The position numbers and the translations under genes are program-made. A stretch of 45,363 nucleotides of DNA, taken from positions 1-45,363 of the forward strand of contig CAAFWR010000017.1 of NCBI GenBank assembly GCA_900766745.1, given 5' to 3'. This DNA is from Methanobacteriaceae archaeon (lineage in GTDB: Archaea > Methanobacteriota > Methanobacteria > Methanobacteriales > Methanobacteriaceae). This document shows, piece by piece, positions 36,468-44,559 of this stretch (position 1 is the stretch's first letter; every line of letters begins with the position of its first letter). The notes under the pieces are model-generated. The model was given only the letters and a program-made list of their open reading frames with translations. It searched no databases and had not been told where the DNA came from.

Positions 36468-37241
36468 TTATTCTATTTTACCAAAAGTATCTCCTCTTAA
36501 ACCTCTCCTAATAGTTTCAAGAGAAGTAATGTCTTCAGTAGATATATTGCCTAAGTTAACATCCTTGCCGAAGTTCAAAACAAAAAAGATTTGCTGATCC
36601 TTGTTAGGGGCTTCCCAAAGAACCCTGTCCAAATCAACGTTATCAGCTATAAAATTAACCTCATCCTCTTTGGCATTACCTGACTTATCGAAAATGCCGA
36701 TGTTTTTACCTCCTTCACGAGCTTCAACAATGATAAAAGAAGATCCTGCAGCCAGTTCATCATTCATTTTACTGACTCTATCTTCTAAAGGAATTTCCTT
36801 ATCCAAATCAGGATTTTTCTTACCTACCTCAGATAAAACAATGAAACCTTCATCTTTAGCACGTCTAATACAGTCAATTTTGGTTTTATGATCAATATCG
36901 CAAGACCCGTCAGAAATCTCAACTGCAGGAAAACCTAACTCTTGAGCCTCATTAAAAAACTCATCTAATTTGTTCTGGCTAAATGCAAGTTCAAATAATG
37001 TGCCTCCAGTGTATGGAACAATATCATGAGACTTGTACATCTCAACCTTATCCTTAATTAAATCATGGTTATGAACAATGCTGGTACCCCAACCGAACTT
37101 AACGAAATCCACATGGTCTCCAGCTATTTTCATCAAGCTGTCAGCATTTTCAAGACCTAAACCTTTATCTAATACCATAGTAACACCTTTAGATCTAGGT
37201 TTAGTTTCACGTTCTATTAATAAAAAATCAAATGCATTCAA
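36468..37241 (-). CDS. comA: Phosphosulfolactate synthase
   Basis: The protein shows the ComA TIM-barrel signature: GVTMVLDKGLGLENADSL, DFVKFGWGTS, YTGGTLFELAF, FPAVEISDGSCDI, and FIIVEAREGG. It adds sulfite to phosphoenolpyruvate, the first step of coenzyme M synthesis. It heads a five-gene operon with the COG1900 gene (starting within 10 bp) and hdrCBA. A TTG at 37241 is preferred because GTGAT lies four bases before it and family members begin near MNAFDFLL; a GTG at 37250 is the alternative. A TATA-like tract lies near 37275-37284. Confidence 0.92.
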   Translation of the reverse strand: MNAFDFLLIERETKPRSKGVTMVLDKGLGLENADSLMKIAGDHVDFVKFGWGTSIVHNHDLIKDKVEMYKSHDIVPYTGGTLFELAFSQNKLDEFFNEAQELGFPAVEISDGSCDIDHKTKIDCIRRAKDEGFIVLSEVGKKNPDLDKEIPLEDRVSKMNDELAAGSSFIIVEAREGGKNIGIFDKSGNAKEDEVNFIADNVDLDRVLWEAPNKDQQIFFVLNFGKDVNLGNISTEDITSLETIRRGLRGDTFGKIE

Positions 37242-37250
37242 AATAATCAC

Positions 37251-37537
37251 TATAATAAATTAATGTACTAAATAATTATAAAAAAACTAATTAAATAAAT
37301 TTTCTATAAATATTTTATTAAACTATCAGTAAGATTATGCTAAATAATTTTTGCTATGGTATTTTGATTCCAATACCTATTTAATTTAGTTATTACTATT
37401 ATTACACTCAAAATTACATTCTAAAATAGAATATATAATATATAAGAAATGATATTTTAATGAATAGAGGTTTGGAATATTTAGAATATGTAAAGGATAT
37501 TCTAAGTTTTTAAAGTATGGAATAATGAACCAAATAA
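37251..37537. other. Junction between the com operon and the AT-rich insert
   Basis: This 287-bp stretch holds the promoter of the com operon (TATA-like tract near 37275-37284 on the minus strand) and the boundary of the KAP-HEPN insert. A plus-strand frame of 17 codons at 37460-37513 (MNRGLEYLEYVKDILSF) follows a TATA-like run, but nothing else supports it. No att-like direct repeat was recognised. Confidence 0.35.
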
Positions 37538-39106
37538 TTATTTTTTTAAAGATAATGATTTTATATATTCCTTAGAATTTATATGTGGTCTTAATTTATT
37601 ATATAATAATTTACAATTAGTATTTAATAATTTTAATAAAATAACTTCCATTAAATTCTCAATAACTCTATTTTGAGTGTTTAGATCTTTTATATATCTT
37701 GAATTAATAATTATGTTTTTATTTTCACACAAAATCCCTATTATTTTTTCATTTATTTCACCATTACAGGATTTATTAGTATTATCTAAACTAATATTAA
37801 CTATATTTTCTAAATCAGAAGAATTAAATTCAATTTCACCATGGTGAACATTTTTATTTCTGTAGGTCTTGATAATTTCAATGAAAAAGTATTTTTTAAA
37901 ATCATTCAAAACAATATTAATATTATGTTTATGATGTAAATTATTCATTTTTAAAGACACTATTTCTTCTAATTCGTTTAAGAGGTCTTTTTCAAATTTA
38001 TCAAATAACTTTGGAATATTGAGGTTTAAATCAAATGTTAAAATATGTTCCAATTTTTCTGCAAATGTTTTTTTTCTAAATGAAATTGTTTTAATAACAT
38101 TATATTGAGCTATTAATGTTTCTATAAAAATTGAACCAAAAAGATGTTTAATATTAATGTAAACTTCATTTTTAAAAAATATATAATACAATATTAATAA
38201 ATCAATGTTAAAATTTGATTCTTTTAATTTAATGTATTCACCATAAGAAGAATTCAAAAAATCTATGAAATTTTTTGGAAATTGTGGAAAAATAGAATGT
38301 CCATTTAATTTATGAGTATTTTTTGATTCGAATAAAATTTCTAATTTATCTTCATTAATTGACTTAATAATTGTCATTACTCGATGTTTGATATTTGATG
38401 TGAAAAAAGATAAAAGTTCATTAATATTACTACTAAATTCATTACGTTCATAATATTCCGTTTCGTGATAAAAAAATAGGTTGTTAGGATATATCTCTTC
38501 AAATGATTTGTCAAGACCCATATTTACTTTTTTATCGATACTTGTGCAATTTCGATTTTTACTTATTAAGTATTTATCTTTAAGATAATCATTGGTGAAT
38601 TCTGAACAAAAAAAATTTAAATTTGGACTGTCGTCATGATAAATATCCCAAATTTTAATTTTTTCATCATCTTTAATCGGATTATATTTTATAAGTTTAC
38701 AATATTCACAATTACCAAAAATAAAGATTGAGTTAATAGAATTATCATTTTCATTAATATCATAAATTGCATTGTTTCCAAAAAAATTAGTTAATATAAC
38801 ATGGTAATCTCCAAAATTGCCTTCTAATATGAGGGATTTGAATTCAACCGGACGAGATAAATATTCACAATCTTCTTCATACTTAAATAAATTACCATAT
38901 CCCAATAAATCATCAAGATCATTATTATCTATTTTGAAATTAACCTTAATATCATTACAAATATTAATTTTAATCTCCTTGACATTATATTCTTTAAAAT
39001 GTTCTTTTGAATATATTATCCCTCTCTTGCACTCAAATATATAATGTTTAGACTCATCTCGAGTTAAATTTAATTCTGGAATTATCCTCTTATTAAATTT
39101 TAGAAT
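37538..39106 (-). CDS. HEPN-type putative antiviral RNase (ApeA-like), apparent ATT start
   Basis: An open frame runs from a stop near 39125 to 37538. The first ATG/GTG/TTG-type start is only a TTG at 38905 (455 residues). Upstream the frame still reads like protein for 67 codons, up to an ATT at 39106 that sits three bases after GGTGAT, exactly where other genes here have ATG. From there the protein is 522 residues. The C-terminal helical part holds RNKNVH (R416 to H421), an Rx4H motif of HEPN ribonucleases, in the typical YRNKNVHHG context. The N-terminal ~200 residues are beta-rich with FFGNNAIYD and GNCEYCK. Overall similarity to ApeA-type abortive-infection proteins is tentative. It follows the KAP gene by 51 bp in very AT-rich DNA. 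Confidence 0.65.
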   Translation of the reverse strand: MLKFNKRIIPELNLTRDESKHYIFECKRGIIYSKEHFKEYNVKEIKINICNDIKVNFKIDNNDLDDLLGYGNLFKYEEDCEYLSRPVEFKSLILEGNFGDYHVILTNFFGNNAIYDINENDNSINSIFIFGNCEYCKLIKYNPIKDDEKIKIWDIYHDDSPNLNFFCSEFTNDYLKDKYLISKNRNCTSIDKKVNMGLDKSFEEIYPNNLFFYHETEYYERNEFSSNINELLSFFTSNIKHRVMTIIKSINEDKLEILFESKNTHKLNGHSIFPQFPKNFIDFLNSSYGEYIKLKESNFNIDLLILYYIFFKNEVYINIKHLFGSIFIETLIAQYNVIKTISFRKKTFAEKLEHILTFDLNLNIPKLFDKFEKDLLNELEEIVSLKMNNLHHKHNINIVLNDFKKYFFIEIIKTYRNKNVHHGEIEFNSSDLENIVNISLDNTNKSCNGEINEKIIGILCENKNIIINSRYIKDLNTQNRVIENLMEVILLKLLNTNCKLLYNKLRPHINSKEYIKSLSLKK

Positions 39107-39157
39107 ATTATCACCTTTATTTTATTTAATAAAAAAGTTTATTTTAATCATCTATTT

Positions 39158-40573
39158 TTATATCTGCTGATATTTTTCAATAAAACACTCACACATTTTT
39201 TTTATATCTCCTTCAGGTAATTTTGGAGTAATGTTATTGATTCTATTATAAATTATATTTACTGGACATATTTCTTCCATTATAGAAAAATTAAAAGTAT
39301 AATTTATCTTAGAATTATCTTTTTTTGAATCTATAAAATAATTAAGATTTACAAACTTAGGATCTATGAATCTCGAGCCTTTAAAATTTAAATCTACGAA
39401 ATTTGGATCTATGAAACTGTTATCTATGAAAATCATGATAAAATTAATTAATTTAATATCATCTTTTAGTGTTTTTTCTATGAAATTACAGTAATTATCA
39501 TTATCCCAAAAATACCAATTATAAATTACTTCTAATGGATTATTCACTTCAAACAAGTTACCATGATTAGCCCATCTTTTAATTTTAATACAAACTAGTT
39601 TTTCTAATTTATCAAGTTGTTCATCTGTTAATTCTCTTTTATAATTATGTTTTTGGTTTTTAAATCTATACCTTTGATTTTGTTGATCAAAATCTGCTAA
39701 AACATAGACTAATAAATGTAAACCCGTTTCCGCATTTTTAATTGCATAGTGCATTGCATCATATAATTCACCATTATTAAACCTATTTGATAAAATTGCT
39801 AAATTTTGTACTAATATAATAATTTTTGAAAATATTATATCCTCATTTTTAAAATCCAAATCTTCACCAATTTCAAACAATAATCTTAAAAATAATTTAA
39901 TGTTTTTTGAATCTATTTTTGAAGCATTAGTGCTTAATTTTTCAAGAAAATCTCCTGATTTTCCTTCAGCATCAATTTTTAACACTTCTTTTTTAATAAA
40001 ATCATAATCTTCTGATTGGATAATCATAATAAAATAACTATATGATATTTCATTTTCGTCAATTGTTAATTCGAAGTACTTATTAAACATTTTATAACTA
40101 CAAATTTTTAAATCTGAAGTCCATGATGAAAATTGGTTTGACATATCTATATTTTGATCAAAATTAGATAATTGTGGAAATAAACCCTTTAATAATCTGA
40201 TTAAATCTTCTTCATCTAATGTCTCTCTTTTATCAATAATATCTTTAAAATAACCATTATATTTAGATAATGTATTCTTATCCGGCTTTTTAACTAAATT
40301 TTTTGTGAAAAAGGTTTTATTATTCTTGAGTTCATGATAAATTTTATTTTCAAAAAGTTGAAGACCTATCAATAAAACATAATCCACAGTATTAATTTCG
40401 CCCTTCATTAAAGGTAGATAAAAAGTTAAATTATTAATATATCTATTAACATCCCGAATATTAGATAAAAATGAGAGAGAGGATAATAAATGATTTTGTT
40501 CAAAGTTTAAATCAATTTTTTCATTTTTAAGAAGTTCATCTAATTCCTTTTTAAAGATATTTCTAACTTTTAA
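39158..40573 (-). pseudogene. KAP-family NTPase, C-terminal part (after frameshift)
   Basis: The frame opens at 40573 and reads LKVRNIFKKELDELL...FLSNIRDVNRYINNLTFYLPLMKGEINTVDYVLLIGLQLFE, which is the expected KAP continuation (lid region, then helical domain). The first ATG is an internal codon at 40408. It therefore has no start of its own and is the rest of the gene at 40570-41376. Near its C-terminus a short repeat occurs, FIDPNFVDLNF and FIDPKFVNLNY. Restoring one T would give a 739-residue protein. Rescue by programmed frameshifting cannot be excluded. Confidence 0.75.
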
Positions 40574-41376
40574 TTAGATATTTTTGGAATATCAATTTGT
40601 AATTGAATTATTTTGTCTAAAAATTCTTCGCCGTAATCTTTCTGCAAATTCCCCATAGAATTTAAGATAATATTCCTATCAAAAGAGAGAATATAAATAA
40701 TATTTTGAAAATCAGCTAAAGCTTTAACTAAAATAAAAATTTGTTGAACTTCATCATCAGTCAATCTATCAATATCATCAATAACTATAATCAATTTATA
40801 ACTACGATTTTTGAGAATTTCATTTATTTCTTCTTTTAAAGTTTTTAATGGCTTTTCACCAATGAATTTAGAATATGAAACCACTCTTGGAATGCTAAAA
40901 GATATCTTTGTATTATATCTGAATTTATCCCATATTTTATGCTTAACTTTCTTCCACAAATTATATTTAATTTCCTCCCACTGCCCATGTTTAATTTTCA
41001 TTAAATAATTATTTATACTAGATTTAATATTTTTTATTTCATTCTCCTCATTTTCATTAGAAATTAAAATATCTATTAATTGTTCAAAGAATTGATTATA
41101 TAAGTCTTGTTGTTTTGAGAAATTCCAGGGATTGAATCTCATCACTTTAAAGCAATCTTCAGTTAAAATATTCTCATTACTTTGGTCAAAAACCATATTA
41201 ATAAATGAAGTTTTACCAGATCCCCATGAACCCATAATTCCCAAAGTTAAACAATCAGTTTTCTGATAATTTTTAATTATTTTTCTCAAATGTAAAGCAA
41301 ATTTTTGTCTATCCAGTTTATCTTCATCAAAGTTAGTAATAGGCAAATCATTTTTTAACATATTATTGAAATCCAT
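40570..41376 (-). pseudogene. KAP-family P-loop NTPase, N-terminal part (before frameshift)
   Basis: The 268-residue frame has a Walker A GSWGSGKT (49-56), the KAP hallmark FNPWNF (81-86), Walker B LIIVIDDIDR (195-204), and SFDRNIILNSM. It ends prematurely at LDKIIQLQIDIPKISN, where the family normally continues. The next frame resumes at once (see 39158-40573), so the gene is split by an apparent single-base loss in AATTAAAA. No membrane segment lies between Walker A and B, unlike many KAP proteins. KAP NTPases occur in phage defence (for example QatA). It is upstream of a HEPN-type gene and probably formed a two-gene operon with it. Confidence 0.8.
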
Positions 41377-41422
41377 AATAGAAATATAATATTATTAGAA
41401 TAAAAATTTTTTAGGAGAGCGC

Positions 41423-41440
41423 TTGAAAAGAATTTTTCAA
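41423..41440. other. Small inverted repeat upstream of the KAP gene
   Basis: TTGAAAA-GAAT-TTTTCAA forms a 7-bp stem in the 179-bp gap between the KAP gene and the next gene, both on the minus strand. It lies about 45-65 bp before the KAP start, close to a TATA-like tract (about 41440-41452). It may be an operator or chance. Confidence 0.3.
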
Positions 41441-41555
41441 TTAAATTTATAATAAGTAAATACAATGAAATTTATTTAAGTTTATCTATAAATAGGAAAA
41501 TAAAAGAATAAGTAGATATTAAAAAAAAATAAGAAAAAGATTAATTAAAAATTAA

Positions 41556-42260
41556 TCAGTAACCTTCAGATTCCAAGTAATCATCAATTTCATAGTTATC
41601 TCCATAATCATAATGGTCATAATATGAATCTGGGTCATTGTGAGCTAGAGAATATCTATCGCCAACTACTGTATGATAATGATCACTGCCATGAGACGAT
41701 GTAGAAGTACCTGTTGTGGAATGATGAGTATACATTAACTCAAAAATATTCCCATTAAGACCTAAAATATTATAGAGGAAATAAGATTCGCTATAAGTAA
41801 TATTAGTTGTTCCCAATATTACACCATAGACGCATTTGTTCTCAATATCATATTCCAAGAATATTTTTCCACTATCATCTTGAAGGTAATCTGAGAGATA
41901 CTCTCCAACATCAGAGGATTTGTTGATGAAATCATATTTGTCTGCTGTTACTTTCCAGATAATGAAATAATCCTTATCTCCTGCAATATTTACATAAGTT
42001 ATGTTTTTAGCATCGTAATAGTTAATTTTCCCATAATTTGCTGTTTCAACAGAACCATCAGGAATACTTTCTTCATTTATCTTTTTACATTGTTTTAACG
42101 TAACATTTAAGTGATTGTCACCAACCGGTTCAAAAACTTCATCTGTATAATCTGCTTTAGGTGGTTCAAAAAGAGAACCTACAAAACCTGCTGCAGCACC
42201 TATGATTATTAATAAAAATAATATTATTAAAAAGCCAGCTAATAATTTACGTTTATTCAT
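41556..42260 (-). CDS. Hypothetical membrane-anchored extracellular protein with His/Asp/Tyr-rich tail
   Basis: From the ATG at 42260 the protein is 234 residues: NKRK, then a hydrophobic segment (about residues 7-27, AGFLIILFLLIIIGAAAGFVG), then an exported domain. I do not recognise the domain. The last ~55 residues are low-complexity and rich in His, Asp, Tyr and Ser (HHSTTGTSTSSHGSDHYH, YYDHYDYGDNYEIDDY), which could bind metal ions. A TTG at 42275 is in frame, but the ATG follows a TTTATAAA box (42286-42293) by 25 bp, suggesting a leaderless mRNA starting at the ATG. It lies just downstream of purA but has its own promoter. Confidence 0.75.
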   Translation of the reverse strand: MNKRKLLAGFLIILFLLIIIGAAAGFVGSLFEPPKADYTDEVFEPVGDNHLNVTLKQCKKINEESIPDGSVETANYGKINYYDAKNITYVNIAGDKDYFIIWKVTADKYDFINKSSDVGEYLSDYLQDDSGKIFLEYDIENKCVYGVILGTTNITYSESYFLYNILGLNGNIFELMYTHHSTTGTSTSSHGSDHYHTVVGDRYSLAHNDPDSYYDHYDYGDNYEIDDYLESEGY

Positions 42261-42285
42261 ATTTTTATATAACAACTTACTAACA

Positions 42286-42293
42286 TTTATAAA
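42286..42293 (-). promoter_or_regulatory. TATA box of the membrane-anchored protein gene
   Basis: TTTATAAA lies 25 bp before the ATG at 42260, the usual TATA-to-start-site distance in archaea, so transcription probably begins at or next to the start codon. No ribosome-binding site is present. Confidence 0.5.
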
Positions 42294-42303
42294 TTAAGGC
42301 ATT

Positions 42304-42331
42304 ATATTAAGTGAAAAATAAAAAAAGAGTT
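42304..42331 (-). terminator. U-tract terminator after purA
   Basis: Downstream of the purA stop the minus strand reads CTTTTTTTATTTTTCAC after another T6 run, without a clear hairpin. Runs of T like this are the standard archaeal termination signal. Confidence 0.45.
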
Positions 42332-42341
42332 AAAAAAGAAG

Positions 42342-43364
42342 CTATAATAATTCACTTCTTAAGTCTATTGTGTCTTTTAAGTCAGGTCCTGTTGATATGA
42401 TAGTAACAGGAACTCCAGTAGCTTCTTCAATATCATTGATGAATTTTTTAGTTTCTGGAGATAAATCTGAGTAATTCTGAGTTCTTGCACAATCCGGATA
42501 GAGCCTATCTACACAGGTCAATGCAATTTGGGTCGCACCATTGATTCTACAGGATTCTTTAGCTAGTTCCATATCAAAGTATCCTACACGACGACGACGG
42601 CCAGTTACAACACCGTACTCTTCAAGACCTTTTGATTCTGCTTCTTCCTGACTCATTTCTGTAGGGAATGGTCCTTCTCCGACACGAGTAATATAAGCCT
42701 TAAATACGTTAATTACTTCATCTATTTTTGTTGGTCCAACACCTACATCAGCAGCAAATGTACTTGCAGTAGTGTCTTTGCTGGTTACAAATGGATAAGT
42801 TCCATAGTACAAGGATAATGCAAATCCTTGTGAACCTTCAATAAAAACATCTTCACCAGTATCAAGAGCTTCATTTATTGAAAATGAAACATCCAATAAG
42901 TATTCTTTGAATTCCGGAACATCTTTTGCTAATTTAATACTTCTCATTACTCTATCTGAATTAGCTGGACCGCAGCCTGAACCTGTACTTCCAATTTTTT
43001 TAAATAAATGTTCAGAACCCCTATCTCTTTGCCTGTGTTCATCTGTAATTATTGCTGCTCTTGGATCTATAAATGTTCTTTCACGTACATTATATTTTTG
43101 TAAATTATCGAATTCATTAAATAAAACTTCTGGATCAACTAATACTCCAGCACCAATTAAAAGGTTCGCATCAGTGTGAACAAATCCAGATGGTATAAGT
43201 CTTAAACCGTATTTTTCGCCATTAAATTCAACAGAATGGCCTGCATTAGGACCTACACCTGCACGAGCGATTATATCTGGTTTATCATGATCACAAAGGT
43301 ATGTAATACATTTACCTTTACCTTCATCACCCCATGCTCCACCTACTAAAATACTACAAGTCAT
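42342..43364 (-). CDS. purA: Adenylosuccinate synthetase
   Basis: The 340-residue protein is the short archaeal form (bacterial forms are about 430). It opens with the GTP-binding and catalytic segment [11 protein letters not shown], followed by [12 protein letters not shown] with the catalytic histidine, [32 protein letters not shown], and [10 protein letters not shown]. It joins IMP and aspartate using GTP, the first committed step to AMP. AAAGGAG precedes the ATG. The leader contains a palindrome (43388-43402) that may be regulatory. Confidence 0.96.
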   Translation of the reverse strand: MTCSILVGGAWGDEGKGKCITYLCDHDKPDIIARAGVGPNAGHSVEFNGEKYGLRLIPSGFVHTDANLLIGAGVLVDPEVLFNEFDNLQKYNVRERTFIDPRAAIITDEHRQRDRGSEHLFKKIGSTGSGCGPANSDRVMRSIKLAKDVPEFKEYLLDVSFSINEALDTGEDVFIEGSQGFALSLYYGTYPFVTSKDTTASTFAADVGVGPTKIDEVINVFKAYITRVGEGPFPTEMSQEEAESKGLEEYGVVTGRRRRVGYFDMELAKESCRINGATQIALTCVDRLYPDCARTQNYSDLSPETKKFINDIEEATGVPVTIISTGPDLKDTIDLRSELL

Positions 43365-43387
43365 TTAAAAACTCCTTTCGTTGATTT

Positions 43388-43402
43388 GAAAATCAGATTT
43401 TC
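43388..43402. promoter_or_regulatory. Palindrome in the purA leader
   Basis: GAAAATC-A-GATTTTC has 7-bp perfect arms around one base. It lies between a TATA-like tract (near 43415-43425 on the minus strand) and the purA ribosome-binding site, where a repressor could act. The regulator is unknown. Confidence 0.4.
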
Positions 43403-44029
43403 ATACCATAAAATTATTTATAATTAATAGTATTAAAAAGTTTTTAAATTTGAAATCATGATACTGACCATAGACAAATGCTTTTTCTCAGAATATTTTA
43501 GTTTTCCAACTTTTAAAAAAAAACAATACCTTTCTTTGATATATATGAAAAAAATCTCAATTTTAAAAATAGAAGAATAATCAAATAATTTAATGAATTA
43601 ATTTTCGTAAACTTCAGTTTCCAAAATGGGGGTGCTGTGCTTTGGAATGGTGAAAAGGGTACTTTAACTGATTGTGTTTTCACTAATAATTCGATTAATC
43701 CTAATAATGTTGCTAACTTTAGTTATGTTGGTGGTGGTGCTGTTTACTGGAATGGTGCATATGGTAATTTAAACAATTGTATTTTCATTGGAAATTCTAT
43801 TAACCTAAGTAATTTTAGTAATGCCAGATATGTTGGTGGTGGTGCTGTTTACTGGAATGGTACTTCTGGTAATTTAAACAATTGTATTTTCAGAGATAAT
43901 GATTGTAGCATCAATGGTACTTCAAGTTATAGAGGTGGAGGTGCTATCATGTGGAATGGTGATAATGGTATTTTAACAAGCTCAAATTTCACTGATAACA
44001 ATGTATATGCTGATGCTGGTGCTGTTTAC

Positions 44030-44154
44030 TGGACTGGATCTAATGGTACTATAACTAATTCTACATTCATTAACAACAATGCGACTCTTTGGGGTGGTGG
44101 TATTGCATGGACTGGATCTAATGGTACTATAACTAATTCTACATTCATTAACAA
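44030..44154 (+). repeat. 47-bp exact repeat with 78-bp period in the ALP frame
   Basis: A 47-base sequence beginning TGGACTGGATCTAATGGTAC occurs at 44030-44076 and, without change, at 44108-44154. The period is 26 codons, one rung. Confidence 0.85.
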
Positions 44155-44283
44155 TACATCTAATTCTAATGGTGGAAGTATTGCATGGAATACTGATAAT
44201 GGTACTATAACTAATTCTATTTTCTATGGTGGTGTTGCAAATAGTTTCGGTGGTGGTATCTACTGGAATTCTGCAACTGGTTA

Positions 44284-44559
44284 TTTATCCAATTCTACTT
44301 TCATTAATAATAAAGCTAATCGAGGAGGAGCAATTTATTGGAATGGACGTAATGGTGAACTATTTAATTGTAACTTCTATAATAACTCCGCTAATGAGTA
44401 TGGAGGTGCTGTCAACTGGGGAGGAGCTAATGGTGCTTTATCCAATTCTACTTTCATTAATAATAAAGCTAATTGGGGAGGAGCAATTTATTGGAATGGA
44501 CGTAATGGTGAACTATTTAATTGTAACTTCTATAATAACTCCGCTAATGAATATGGAGG
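44284..44559 (+). repeat. Recent tandem duplication of a 153-bp unit in the ALP frame
   Basis: Bases 44284-44406 and 44437-44559 are 123-bp copies with three differences, offset by 153 bp (51 codons, two rungs). The high identity points to a recent unequal exchange or replication slip that kept the frame. Confidence 0.85.

Noticed and set aside
37460..37513. 17-codon frame MNRGLEYLEYVKDILSF after a TATA-like run
   Set aside because: Too short, with no ribosome-binding site and no homologue known to me; noted in the junction entry only.
43545..43580. Short frame MKKISILKIEE as the start of the second ALP
   Set aside because: It stops after 11 codons and has no hydrophobic core; at best a remnant of a signal peptide.
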